Source: Monosporascus cannonballus (taxonomy: Eukaryota; Ascomycota; Sordariomycetes; Xylariales). Taken from it: a DNA stretch of 64,000 nt. The first letter of the stretch is position 1. Each line of letters opens with the position of its first letter. Made by a program: the position numbers and the translations under genes. The notes under the pieces are model-generated. The model saw only the letters and a program-made list of their open reading frames with translations. It did no database searches and was not told the DNA's origin. This document shows, in pieces, positions 23,400 through 36,130 of the stretch. The stretch spans positions 1-64,000 of the forward strand of contig QJNS01000059.1 in assembly GCA_004154925.1 (NCBI GenBank). The letters run 5' to 3'.

Positions 23400-25740
23400 T
23401 AGTGGGTAGGTTTACGTATTAATTAACGTATTAATTTCCGTATCGAAAACTTATATAATTTACGCATTGTTAGGTAATAATCGACAATTTGTTCCTAAGG
23501 TTAATTGTTATCGGGATTTAATAAATTCGAAAAAATACGTTATTAAATGTTAATAAATGCATTACAGGGAAAAAGAATAAAATAATACGAAAAAATAAAT
23601 ACCTTTTCAGAAATTTTAATATTTTAAGTATAATTTCCGATAGGTTTCGATGAATATATTATTAACGAAATACCTTTATTATATTATTTCCATATTTTTC
23701 GTAATAAAACTTATAAATATGTTTAAAGTAACGAATCGCTTTATCGCAAAAAAAATCGTTTATAAACAATTAACCTAAAAACGTTTTTCATTTATCGAAA
23801 TAAAATTTTGTTTTCGAATCCGATAAAAGATATAAAAGCATAACGAGGAAAAAATAATACTTATTATTGTTGAACATTTTATCGATATAAATCTAAGAAA
23901 ACTTAAAATAATCTTAAACGGTTCGAAATAAATTTTCAAAATAAGATTACGAAGTACTAATAAAAATTCGATTTTGTATATAAATTTCGTATTTACGAAA
24001 ATACTTTTTTATAATTTTAGACCTTGTAAAAATATAATTATAATTCGGATTTTTCTAAAAGTTAAAAAGGTTTATTAATAAAAAAATAATTTGCAAATAT
24101 CGATTAAATAACCGATAATATTTCAAATAATTTTCGTAATTTCGAAACTAATTATTTTTTCGCAACGTATGTAATTTTCGATTACAGGTTTTAATTAACG
24201 AACCTGGATAAACATATATATTACGGAGCTCCAACGAATCCTTACGTTTCGAATAATCTATAATAATTTTTAAATATTTCAAATACCTTTTTTTAAAATA
24301 ACTTATACGCGTTTAAACCATTATTAGCGTTTCGTATTAAAATTAAAATATATCGCGAATTATTTCATTTAAATTGGCCAAAGGATTAATAGAAAAATTA
24401 ATATAAAAATTAATACGACGTTATTAACGAAATAACAAAAGGTTAACGTACCCCTATTACAATACGATCAGCTATATCGAACTTAATTTGCTTAATTTTA
24501 ACTATCCCTTTTTCGTTTTTTTATTTTTAGGCCCGCTTGATCTTTTATATTTACGTTATTTATAACTTTTAAACGTTTAAAAAAACGCCTGTAAATATTT
24601 TGTAAAAAATACGAAAGATAATAAAAATAATTCGCCCCTTTTATTTATTCCTATTTTTGCTTCTTTGTTTTATACATTTCTTAAAATGCTTTATGCCGAA
24701 ATTTACTCCGCCATCCGTTATTATGACCTGGACTTTTATATGGAGTCCGTATTTCTTTAACGCCTTATATAACGTTCGGATATTTAATTTTTCTTTTTTG
24801 CTTTTATATAGGTAAATATTAATCAAAACGTATTTCAATATCCAGTTTTTATTAATAAAATAAATATATATATTTTGGAAAACTTATGTTAGACCAGCGG
24901 AAATCTAAACGTTGGTAATTACCGAAACGTAAAAATAGAGAGAAAAATTTTGCAATTGCGACCGTACAACCTTATTTGCGTACTTTTCGTATTTGTCTTT
25001 AAACGTACGGGAATTTAGAAAATTATAAATAAGGCATATATGCCGGACCTAATTAATGAAATACGGATTTTCGATAACATTAAAAAATAAATATAAGCTG
25101 GCCTATATTTTAACCATATAACGATTATCTTAAGACATAATTCCAGTAGCATTAAATAAATATTATTAAATTATTATTAATACGATAATTAGTACAATAA
25201 ATAATACGTACTAAGGAAATTTTACTTATAGTAAAACTTATAACGGTTTAATTTTTCTTATATCGGGCTAATTTCTTTTCGCATAATTTATTATTTACAT
25301 AATTCTTTTAATAAAATAATATTATGATTATTTTGTTCGATTTCGGATATATCCGGATTTTATAACCAAATTAATAAATTATTATCGGCTGATTTGCTTT
25401 TAAGGTCGCTCCATGGAACCAGCCTTGCTAATATTAAAACTTTTATTTAAAAACGAAATTTTTATAAAAAAATATCTCGTTTACATTATTATCGAAAGCA
25501 GCTTTTTCTTAAAACTACGGCCGCCGCATAAATTACGTTTTGAATATTTCGGCGTTTTTCGTTTTATAAATGTAACATATTAAAATGCTAAATCGTTAAA
25601 GTGGTTCGAATATTTTTTATATATTATTTTAAGACCGTAAGTTAAACCTTAATTAGATTAAGGATTTAATTCCCTTTTTGGCATATTTGTTACGTAATTC
25701 CTTATTATTCGATTCGTTAAAATCTTTTTCGTTCCTATAA
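23400..25740 (-). pseudogene. hAT-family transposase relic
   Basis: On the minus strand (about 24640-25130) the translation follows the hAT order: FFNVIENPYFIN, NSRTFKDKYEKY, VSVITNVWISAG-like (TGG now TAG), NKNWILKYVLINIYL, then IITDGGVNFG in place of the usual TDNAsN box. This covers the N-terminal half of the catalytic domain including the second acidic region. Downstream (24600 to about 23400) a coding-like frame continues with SKYYFF and DSKTKFYF. The C-terminal dimerisation motif was not found. A BED finger is expected near 25600 but is not clear. Terminal repeats and the 8-bp duplication could not be placed. Coding-like pieces continue leftwards to about 22740 (for example VNIGVKKQTKTRNV) and may belong to it. 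Confidence 0.65.
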
Positions 25741-26529
25741 TGAAATTCGTTTCTTAATTCCCCGTTACTTTTTTTTCCTAATCCGTTTCATTAAATACGT
25801 AATTACTTTCAAATTCGTTCCTATTTTTGATATTAAGTTATTTCCTAAATTTAGGTTGTCTTTTATTTTCGTTTTTGCTTTTATGCTTATTATATAAAAT
25901 ATTATTTAATTTCTGCGATTAACTCTTTATTTTAATAACTTTTTTGGTATGGCCCGACCAATAATTTTTTTCGTCGGTTGTGGTCTGGCTAAAAAGGTTA
26001 ATAAAAAGCGGTAGTATTTTATAATATCAAATTCGAATAATATTTTACTTATATTACAAATTATATTTTTAAATCCTCCTGTATATATTTAATATTTTCA
26101 AAGCGGAAAATTAATACGTTAAAAATAAAAAGATTAATACGTTAAAAATTGAAAATTAATACAGGCGGAAACCTAAAAATAAAATTCAAAAAAAGTATAT
26201 TCGCAAAATATTGCAACGGAACTATTTATTATCCAAATTATTTATTTGGCGCTTATTTTATTCCAGACCTTCCGAATAGATTTTAAAAATTTATTATTAT
26301 TTCTCTCTTTAACCTTTCCGCGCCCTATATAGCTAAAATGTTTTTTCTAATAAATAAAACCATATTTTTATTACATTGCGCATTAGGTGATATTATAAAG
26401 GAAATCTTAATTAACGGTAATAATTTACGGTTTAATCGTTTTACCAATTTATCCGGTATTTTTATTATTATTATTATTATTATTATTACGATTATTAGCA
26501 ATAATAATCTTATTTCTTTTAAAAATGAA
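25741..26529. other. AT-rich stretch with TTAATACG motifs and an ATT tract
   Basis: No gene identified. Three TTAATAC[GA] motifs cluster at 26115-26165, and a (TTA)n tract lies at about 26459-26508. A short open frame at 26338-26583 has low-complexity composition and no recognisable similarity. Confidence 0.4.
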
Positions 26530-27080
26530 ATTTTTACCCCGGGAATTCGAATAATAAAAACGATTAGATTATCTCAATATTAACCGCCGACTGCAATTCG
26601 AAAGACAAAAACGACTAGATTATTCCTATAACAACTGCCAATTACTTTTATTAGGCAAAGGCAAGTTTCGAAACAAAATGTTCGCGGTCGCCAGGTACAA
26701 AAATAAAACGCTAAAATATAGGTTCGGTATCGTCGATTTAAACCAGAGAATAAGTTACAAATTACAAAATTAATATATTAATTAATGCGATTTTAATTTT
26801 AAAAAACTGTGGCTATACGTAAATTTAAACGGTTTCAGACATTATACATGCCGTTAATTCTATAACATTACTTTAAATTTGTAATCCGGGAGATCTTATT
26901 TAATATACGACCGGGAAACGATTTTAAGATTTAACGATCCGCATTAAAGGTATTACAGAAAACGGCAGAAAATAAATTAGTTATGTTATTTATTAACAGT
27001 AACCTTTATGCGATTTATGCGAAAAAACATATTATTTATCTAAAGAATTTCCGTTTAATTAAATAAATTTGCAAATAAAT
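26530..27080 (+). pseudogene. Unrecognised gene relic A
   Basis: A single plus frame keeps protein-like composition for about 180 codons: FLPREFE, QKRLDYLNINRRLQFE, LLLLGKGKFRNKMFAVAR, KYRFGIVDLNQ, YLIYDRETILRFNDPH, YYRKRQKIN, LLTVTFMRFMRKN. The breaks are nearly all TAA, as expected from RIP of Gln codons. A near-duplicate of QKRLDY occurs twice, 16 residues apart. I do not recognise the family. It may belong to the same unit as relics B and C. Confidence 0.4.
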
Positions 27081-27480
27081 AAACTTAACGTTGTTTCCTA
27101 ATATCGTATAATAAATATAACGTATTTCTTTAATAGAAAAAGAAATTTACCCGAAATTTAACCGGGATTTTTTAAATAAGTTAATTGTATATATATTTAC
27201 TTAACTTCCTCCTAATCCATTTACTAAGTACCAAATTTCCGTTTTGGCGTGTTTTTATTATATAACAAAGTATTTTCATTAGTTTTTTATATTTTTAATT
27301 GCATTAGTAATACGATAATAATTTTGATACTTACAATTTATTTATATGTAAATGCCATAATAAATAAAGGATTATTTTCTCGTACGCCGCAGGTATTAAT
27401 CCAAGGTATAAATATACCGTATTCCCGATATAATACGTATTAACAATCGTACTCATCGATATTTTATTATATTTAATATA

Positions 27481-28430
27481 ATGTCGGCTTTCGGAAAAAA
27501 TAATGGTAAACCTTTTTGTAAACGTCGTAAATCCGACGACGCACTTTTAAGTAATAAACATATTACGAAAGCGCAAAATCGTAACGAAAAGCTTTTTCGT
27601 AAAAATCCCAACAAAAAGGCCGTAAAAATACCTAGCAAATATTATAAGCCAAAATTCACCACGATAAAGCGGCTTGGAATAAAAAATACACCGAACCGGA
27701 CCTTATTATCCAAAATAAAGCCTATATAAACATTATAGATATCGCTAATAATTTGTTATAAGTTCCGCTTTTAACAGCATATTAATCTTCGTATTAATTA
27801 CTTTTAATGATTTATAAAACGAATACTCTAAATAATTTGCAACTTAATATAATATCGATTTTAAATTACGTTCCAGTATAATAAAAACGGTTATAAGTAA
27901 TTCGGACTAATTATCTTATGAACTCCCTAGTTTAAATAATAATCTTTTATAAGCGTTTATTAACTGAAAATATAAATTTGTTATTAAAAAAAACTTTCGA
28001 AAAACGAACAAATTGCTTTATTACAATAAGACAATACGACTTGCCGTTACCTTTATTTGTTAAAGTTCGAAAACAAATTGACGCTAATAATTAACGATAC
28101 GGCATATGCTATGGCCGAAAGATTTCCTAAATTATTAATACTTATTTCGAATAAATTTAAAGCTATATTTTTAATTATAAAAAAAGGAAACAAAATTATT
28201 ATTATTATTTTTCGAATTTCATTTACTCGATTTTGTACTTTTTTTATATATTTAACTAATATTTTTTTAGATATTTAATTGTAAACTTAAGCTTAACCTA
28301 TATTCGGATACGGCACCCTTATATACGAAATACTTTGCCCGAATAGTTACTAACGTAATCGTAAAACATAGCGGACGGAAAGCGCTTTCGTTAAAGCATA
28401 AAAATTATGATATTTTCGCCAAATAACGAC
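27481..28430 (+). pseudogene. Unrecognised gene relic B
   Basis: Opens with an 82-codon uninterrupted ATG frame (MSAFGKNNGKPFCKRRKSDD), rich in Lys and Asn. Part-way through, coding-like character shifts to another plus frame: IHHDKAAWNKKYTEPDLII, INIIDIANNLL, KRLLTENINLLLKKTFEKR, YDLPLPLFVKVRKQID. Stops there are TAA at likely Gln positions. This suggests one protein broken by an indel. The family is unknown. Confidence 0.4.
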
Positions 28431-28559
28431 AGTCGGTAAACTGACTAATACGTAAATTAATACGTATATTCGGTATTAACTTAATTTATAATACCAGCTA
28501 TATTATACATATATTTATTAAGTTAAACTTTTTCAAAAACCCTTACAAACTTTATATTA

Positions 28560-28985
28560 TAAAGCCAAATAAAGCTTTTACTATTTATTTAATAGGAATA
28601 TAATATTCAAAATTAAATTAGATATTTTTAATTTTATTCGTAACGAAAAAATAAATAACGTTTGGGTTACCTTTATTTTGTCTTATTTTTACCATTTTGC
28701 CGATATTTATCTTTAAATAACGCATAACGAAAAAGACATTTTAACTAATTTTATCAAATTTTAACCTTTAGATATTACAGCTTAAAAAAATTATTTTCCC
28801 GGGTGGCGGATAAATTCAAATTACGCCTCCGGTTTTACAAACTTCGGTAAGCTAATTATTTACTTATTTTATTAGCGCATTAATTTTCGTACTAATATAT
28901 TTTTTTCGCCTTAGTTCGAAATATAAATTTCGTTATTTTAATTACTTATCAAAAATGCCTTCGTACTTTCAGCTTACGGTTACCA
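28560..28985 (+). pseudogene. Unrecognised gene relic C
   Basis: Plus-frame coding-like segment: IKLDIFNFIRNEKINNVW, THNEKDILTNFIKF, NYFPGWRINSNYASGF, LLIKNAFVLSAYGYQNIK, broken by TAA codons. It ends just before element 2. The 353 bases between elements 2 and 3 are the continuation of the same pre-insertion locus. Not recognised. Confidence 0.35.
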
Positions 28986-29027
28986 GAATATTAAGAAAAA
29001 TAATTTTCTTTAGCTATAATGCTCGCA

Positions 29028-29456
29028 TGTTACAACCTGACAAGCCACGGCCTCCAAAAACGGTTGCAACGGGAAAGGCCAAGAAAACTATGTGGATCAG
29101 GTCACGTAATGGATCACCAACTCACTGGTGGTAAGCCAGTGAGCCGGATTACCAACTTACTGGTGGTGAGCCAGTAAGCCGGATCACCAACTTACTGGTA
29201 ATAGGCTAATGAGCCGGATTATTAACTAACTAATAATAAACTAGCTAAAAAGAAAAAGAATATATATGTTTATTAATTCCATAATTTAAATAATTTTAAT
29301 TTGTAATATTTATTAATATTAATCGTTTGCGATAACCCGGTATTAAAAAATGTAATACGTTATTATATTTATTATTTAGATTTTTACGATATTTCTGCTA
29401 ATATAAGCTCGTCGACTTAAAGTTTAATAATTAGTTAAACCGTTAAGTTCGTTATA
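29028..29456 (+). repeat. Element 2 5' LTR
   Basis: Begins TGTTACAACC and ends CGTTATA. At 429 bp it is longer than its partner because it holds four imperfect copies of a 35-bp minisatellite (29111-29250) against three in the other LTR. Confidence 0.92.
29111..29250. repeat. 35-bp LTR minisatellite
   Basis: Imperfect tandem copies of ACCAACTCACTGGTGGTAAG plus CCAGTGAGCCGGATT. Each unit contains an 8-bp inverted repeat CTCACTGG/CCAGTGAG able to form a hairpin. Copy number differs between LTRs: four here, three at about 35460-35556, one in the solo LTR near 55798-55837. Confidence 0.8.
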
Positions 29457-29515
29457 CGTTATAAGCTTTTATTTAGTAATACCATTAAATTTTAAATAAT
29501 ATTTAACATTATTAA

Positions 29516-30480
29516 AATATCGACCAATATCTAGGAAATTTTTATTTAGCAACTTTGGGCTCGAATTCGGGAATTAAAAAAAGAAGTTCGATAATTTAGG
29601 GTTACGTTATTTGCTTAATTTTTTTTCGTTCGTATAAAACCAAAAAAACCCAAACCTTATAATGGAAAAAGTAATTTTTAAATTTTTTTTAATTTAGGTA
29701 CGAATTTATTTTCGCTTTTTAAATTTTAATAACTTAACGGATATAATCTTAATAATGGGAATATATTTAATAAAAAATGTGGCTAATTAATTTAAGCCTA
29801 TTATAAAAAGTTTTTTTGGAAATAAAAAAAGTAAATAAAAAAGATTTTATTAACAGGATTTTTTTAATTTATACCAATTTCGAAAATAAAATACGTAATA
29901 ATTTCGGTAATCCGGATAAAAAACAATTAATAACTTAATAACTTTTATAATTTCGACAAAAAGTACTTACGTTTAAATAAGCTGTAATTATTAAAGATTT
30001 CGTAGTTAAAGCGGGATAAGGAAATAATAAAGCCGATATTTTGATTAATATATTTTATAAAGGCTTAAGAAATAAAATAAAAAATAAAATTATTTAAATT
30101 AAATAATTAATTACTTTAAACCAATATATTATAAAAGTAATTAAAATTAATAACCGATAATTTAAAAGATAATAAAAGAAAAAAGGATAATATATTTTAT
30201 GTTTAAGATATACATTTAACGAAGGGAAAAAATAAAATATACCTTTTATTTTTTACGGAACGGCGCCAAAACTTATGGAACTCGGCGTTACCCATAAACA
30301 AAATTAAAGCCAGATTAAGTACTTTAATTATGGCAAAACGGGATATAAGGTTTATAAATATAAGAAACCCAAAAAGTTGTAATAAGATAATTAAATCTTT
30401 ATATTAAAGAGATAATTTAAAAATAATTACGTAAATAATAATAAAGTTATTAATATAATATAAACCAAGTATATATTTGG
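29516..30480 (+). pseudogene. Gypsy gag relic, subtype B, element 2
   Basis: Equivalent to the better preserved gag of element 3, but the start ATG is now ATA. The zinc knuckle at 30320-30361 reads YFNYGKTGYKVYKY: all three Cys and the His of C-x2-C-x4-H-x4-C are Tyr. Many stops. Confidence 0.65.
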
Positions 30481-31399
30481 CTTATAGCAAAAAGTATAAT
30501 AAAGATTATTATAATAAAAAATTTAATACGGAATGCGAAAAACCAGAAAATTAACTTAATAAATATTGTAAATATAATAAGAAATATTATAAGAATAATT
30601 TTACGAATACCGGAATTAAATAAAAGAATTTTGCCCCGGAATACCTGATTAATATGGCAAAATATATGCCAAATATTATTAACGACGAAAATGTACCGAT
30701 TACGAAAAATAAAAATAATATATTTATATATGAATTACCCGTATATATGATAAGGGATTCGATTTTCCAAATTATACCGGATATAATAAAAATAATAAGT
30801 AATAATATCGACAATTTCGAACCATAACTTTAGGAAATATTTAATAATTGGCCAAAGCAAAAAATAAGCCTAAAGGAAAATAATGCCCGTAAAAAGATTT
30901 TTTTTATTATTATAAATAATGCAATTAATAAATAAAAAAAGAATTAATTTAGCGTACGGTAAAAAAGTATTATTAAAAAATTATTACGGACCTTTATTTC
31001 GAATTGGTATTTACGGCAAACCCTTACGAAAAAAAGGTTATTAAAAAGAAATACGTTAATTTATATAAAATCTTTAAAATAATAATCGAAATAATATATA
31101 ATAATATATAATTGTAAATATAAAAAAATAATTTATTCGATAAGGAAAAATATTATAAAAAAATTAAAAATAATTAATACGGTTCGAAAAAACAATACGC
31201 CGATAATAACGATAAATATAATGATTAAACGCGTTTAACGAAAAAATATAAGTAAAGTTTAATAGGTTCGAATAAAAATTAAAAAAAAATTATTTATAAA
31301 AAAACTATAAAATAACGAAACTTAAAGAAATTAAAATTTTTTTTAAAAAAAGGTTGTAAATACGACGATAAAAAATATTAACGCCTTTATTACTTTAAA

Positions 31400-34300
31400 A
31401 ATATAAATCGGAACATATTAATATATTGCAATAATGGATTACGGAACTTTAGGCAGAATTTATATTATACCGGATATAGTTAATAAACTTAAATTACTAC
31501 GGAAATATAAGTTAAAACTTTATATAACGATAAATGCCGAAAGTTAGGAATTTATTTATAATAACAGAAAAATTATATGCAAAATTAATTATTTCGAGAT
31601 TTTTATAAAAAGATAATATTAAATAATTAATTTTAATATCGTTTTATTCAAAAATTACGATATAATCTTAGGATTATTATGGATACGTTAATACAAAATT
31701 TTAATTAACGGCGGAATTAACCAAATAAAATTTACTTTATTTTTTATTAAAAAATAAAAAGAAAAAAAATTTAAGATTTTAATATTTAATAAATAATAAC
31801 GACAAATATAAACATAAGGATATAATAAATACTTTATTATTTAAAGAAATTAAATATAAAAAAATAAATATTAAAAAAATACGACATATTATTATTATTA
31901 TTAAAGCGAAATTAAAGTAATTAAATAACGATTTAAAATAAGAATAACAATTTAAGGAATTAAAAAATTTAATTAATATGCTATTATAATATTATTAATA
32001 CGAATAGCTTTTTAAGAAAAGATTCGATACAAAGTTACTAGAATATAACGAATAAAATTATAAAATAATTTTTAAAAAAAGATTTTCGACAGAATTTTAC
32101 CTTATTTATAATCTTAATAAAAACGAATTACGTACTTTCAGAAAATACTTGGAAAATCGATTATTAAAAAGATAAATTTAAATTTCGAAATTACTAATAA
32201 AATATTTTATGATTTTTATACTTAAAAAAAACAAGATATTATAATTTATGGTTAATCATTAATATTTAAACGATATTATAATTAAAAAATTAAATATTAT
32301 TATTTTTAATTACGGAAATAAAAAACCGATTTTATAAAATTTAATAATTTATATTAATCGATTTTAAAAATAAATATAATTTTATAAAAATTAAAAAAAA
32401 TACAAATAAAAGATAAATTTTAAAATAAAATATAAATTATTTAAGTATTTGGTTATATTAATAGGATTTATAAACGTACCAGTAATATTTTAGCAAATAA
32501 TTAATTACGTATTACGAAAATACCTTAATATTTTCGTCGTTTATTATCTTAACAATATTTTTATTTTTTTAAAAATGGAACAAATATACGTAAAATACGT
32601 TTATAAAATTTTTTAAACTTTATAAAACATAAAATTATTTGTTAATATAAAAAAACGTTAATTTTATATATAAAAAATAAAATATTTAGGATATATTATT
32701 ACTTTAGAATATATTAAAATAAATCCTAAAAAAATCGCTATAATTACAAAATGGCAAATATTAACGATAATTACAAAAGTATAAATATTTTTTAAATTCG
32801 TTAATTATTACAAAAGGTTTATTCGAAATTTTAATAAAATAATTATATTTTTAACGAATTTTACGGAAAAAAAAATTAAATAAATGCCAGATACAGAAAA
32901 AGTATTTTAAGTTATTAAGGATATAATTATTAACGAATTAATATTAATTATATATAATTTAAACCGTTTTATTAAATTAAAAATTAATATATCGGATTAT
33001 GCATTAAACGTAATAATCGGATATTAAGATAATTAAGATAAATTATATCTTATTATGTTTTTTTTCGTATAAATTAAAAAGAATTAAACTTAATTACGGT
33101 ATTCCAGATAAGGAATTTATGATTATTATTATAACATTTCGAAAATTTAGGCATTTCTTAAAAAGAAATTTATATTAAGTTAAGGTTTATACGGATTATT
33201 AAAATTTTACTCGATTTATTACGATTAAGGAATTTATAAAATAACAATTAAAATACGTAAAAAATTAGCGAATTTTGATTTCGTTATTATTTATAAAAAA
33301 AGTTTAAAAAACGATAAAGTAAATATTTTAAATAAATAACCAAACCTTAAAAAAAATTAGTTAAAATTAGCTATATAATTTTTAATACTATTACGGAAAA
33401 ATATTTACGTTTACTACAAATTACGATAATTCGGGTAATATTTTGCAATATATATCAAAAATTTTAATAATATAATAATAATTTTCCAAAAAATTAAAAA
33501 ACGGATAAAATATAAATTCCAGAAAAATATTAAACGGATTTAATATAAAAAATATATAAATATTAATTATACGGATATCCAAAAATTTATAAAACTTTAA
33601 AATAATTTTAACGTATATATTTTTTTCTTAAAATAAAATTAACGGTATAAAAAACCATACGATAATACGATATTTGCGCCAAAGTAAAAATTCGACGATA
33701 TAAGCCATACGGAAAATTCCAGCTATTATTAATTATAAAACGATTATAATATTTAATTATATTCGATTTTATTGTCAAATTTCCTATATTAAAAAATTTA
33801 ATTACGGGAATATATTATAATAACCTTTTCGTAATTATCGATTAATTTACGAACTTTTTTTATTTTTTATCATATTACAAAAATATATATATTAAATATT
33901 TAATATATATTTTCTTTAAATACGCTTTTAATATATACGGATTATTAATAAAAATTATATTAAATAAAGATTTAATATTTACATTAAAATTTTTGCAAAG
34001 TTTGATAATATAAATTAATTTAAATTATAAATAAATAAATAAATAAAATGAACGAATTTAATTTTAAAAACTTATTTACGATATTATATTAATTATAAAT
34101 AAAATAAGTAAGTTAAAAAATTACCGATTATTTAATTAGCTTATAATATTAATTATTACGAAAGCATTAAGATAATATTTACAAATACAAATTTTGGTTT
34201 TATTCCAAAAGTTTATAAAAAAATATGCAATAACGGTTTAATTAATATCAAAATAATCTTTATATTATAATAATTACAATAACTGTACAAAAAAATAAAA

Positions 34301-34770
34301 TTAAAATTAAAATTCGTACGAAACCAAATAAGCAAATTTTATAATGAAAAAAGGTTAAAAGGATTAATTTTCGAAAAGGGGAAAATAATTTTCCTTATTA
34401 TAAAAAATATTTAAATAAAACGACCCAGTAAAAAACTTAATTTCAAATATATCGGTCTATATAAAATTGCCAAAACAATCTTAAAAAATAATTATTAATT
34501 AGAACTTTTACGGGAAATTAAATTTTATTTAATTTTTTATATTTTTTTATTTAAGTTAACAGTAAATATAATTAAAATATATATGGCATAAAACGATATG
34601 GAAATAAAAAATAAATAAGTATATAAAGTAAAAAAAATATTTGATATGCGAAAATAAAACGGATTTACTTAATACCTAATTAAATAAAAAAATACCTTAA
34701 TTCCGAAAATACCTAGAAACCCGCCAAAAATCCTATTGGCGCTTAACGTTTATTAAAGAATTTTTATTAA
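31400..34770 (+). pseudogene. Gypsy pol relic, element 2
   Basis: Protease site near 31430 reads MDYGTLGRIYI. RT catalytic box near 32539-32570 reads VYYLNNIFIF, with both Asp now Asn. The RT end (FFKFVNYYKRFIRNF) lies near 32785-32835. Integrase core near 33790-34010. Chromodomain near 34620-34765 (YLIK, then NSENT-type WEP region). Domain order is that of chromoviruses, and every domain is interrupted. Confidence 0.75.
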
Positions 34771-35293
34771 TAACGGCGGAATTACCCAAAATAATAATAT
34801 TTTAATTTATTAAATTTACAAAGGGAAGCCCTTGGTTTACCGTATTTTAATTAATAACCTTTATTTTTCTTAAGGCCTAAACCTTAATTACGGATTTCGA
34901 TTTTAATTGCGCAAAATCGTTAAAATTATTTAAAGATTAAAGGGTACGATTAACGAATTTCGCACCTTAAGATTAATAATATTAACGTTAATAACGTATA
35001 CGAAAAAAACATATAAAAGTTTCGAACAAAGATTTTTCGGCCGTTAATTCTTTTTTTTTTAATTTTTTCGATTTTACGATATAATGATTAATTATAAAAA
35101 TAAGGATTTTTATTCTGTTATACGGGCGGTCTTAACGGATATATTCCTTATAACGAATAACATTATTTATTATTTAGTAATTAAATTGCGAAACAAAATA
35201 AAAAAAATAAGGTATTACGTCAAAACTTTCGAATTTAATTAAATTAACCAAAGCAAATCGCTATTCGGATTTGCGAAAACGATATTTGGACAT
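34733..35293 (-). pseudogene. Antisense Zn2Cys6-like accessory ORF, element 2
   Basis: Minus-strand frame of 187 codons, ATG at 35293 (MSKYRFRKSE) to TAG at 34733, in phase end to end but with internal stops. After PYFFYFVSQFNY all six metal-ligand positions of C-x2-C-x6-C-x8-C-x2-C-x6-C are Tyr, at exactly the spacing of the other copies. This fits TGT/TGC-to-TAT/TAC mutation by RIP. Its last codons overlap the end of the chromodomain frame on the other strand. Confidence 0.72.
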
Positions 35294-35378
35294 ACCGGAA
35301 AACATATTAAAAGTACAGAAAAAAGACTTATTAAAAAGAAAAAATTTTAAAAGCAAAATTTTGGGAAAAGGGAGATCG

Positions 35379-35772
35379 TATTACAACTTAACAAGTTACG
35401 GCCTCCAAAAACGGTTGTAACGGGAAAGGCCAAAAAAATTATGTAAATTAGGTTACGTAATAAATTACCAATTTACTGATGGTAAGCCAGTAAGCCGGAT
35501 TACCAACTTACTGGTAGTAAGCCAATAAGCCGGATTACCAACTTATTAGTAATGAACCAATTAAAAAGAAAAAGAATATATACGTTTATTAATTCCATAA
35601 TTTAGATAATTCCAGTTTGCAATATTTATTAATATTAATTATTTGCGATAACCCGGTATTAAGAGATATAATACGTTCCTGTATTTATTGCTCAGATTCC
35701 CACGATATTCCTGCCAACATAAACCTGTCGACTTAAGGTTTAATAGTTGGTTAAACCGCCAAACTCGTCATA
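35379..35772 (+). repeat. Element 2 3' LTR
   Basis: Begins TATTACAACT (RIPed TGTTACAACC) and ends GTCATA, followed by the TCGCA duplication. It contains three minisatellite units. Confidence 0.92.
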
Positions 35773-36130
35773 TCGCAAGCTTCGTAAGTCTTGGTCGCCT
35801 TATTTTCCCGGCTCGGCTTGGTTCTGGAATAATACGGCAACGCAATAGCTAGAAAAAACCGTTTTTCGTTCGGCTCCTAAAGGAAAAATAAAGTTGGCGG
35901 TAGCATTAATATGCATTCCAAAGGTTTTTCCGATTGCCCTTAAGATATTCGTAAATAACTTTTTTCCAAACGGATATTTACTTAGCTTACAAAGTATAAT
36001 AAATTAAGTAATTTAGCCAAATTAAGCAATTCGTAATTAATTTTGCTTAGGTCATAAAGCAGGGCGATTATTACGCAAATTAATACGCATTTAATAATAA
36101 TTTTACTTTTAAAATAAATAGAACTTTTAG
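35773..36130. other. Pre-insertion locus fragment between elements 2 and 3
   Basis: Moderately AT-rich sequence continuous with 28985-29027 once element 2 is removed, and with 42796 onwards once element 3 is removed. Short plus-frame coding-like pieces occur (for example NMHSKGFSDCP), but no gene can be called. Confidence 0.45.

Larger units (their letters stand above)
29028..35772 (+). mobile_element. Ty3/Gypsy chromovirus, element 2 (full length, heavily RIPed)
   Basis: Complete 6745-bp element with a perfect 5-bp target duplication TCGCA (29023-29027 and 35773-35777). Order: LTR, gag, pol with chromodomain, antisense accessory gene, polypurine tract (GGGAAAAGGGAGATCG just before 35379), LTR. 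It is the most degraded of the six Gypsy elements: both catalytic Asp of RT are Asn and all six Cys of the accessory protein are Tyr. Confidence 0.95.

Noticed and set aside
29111..29250. CRISPR-like direct repeat array
   Set aside because: Units are contiguous tandem copies without spacers, inside a eukaryotic LTR.
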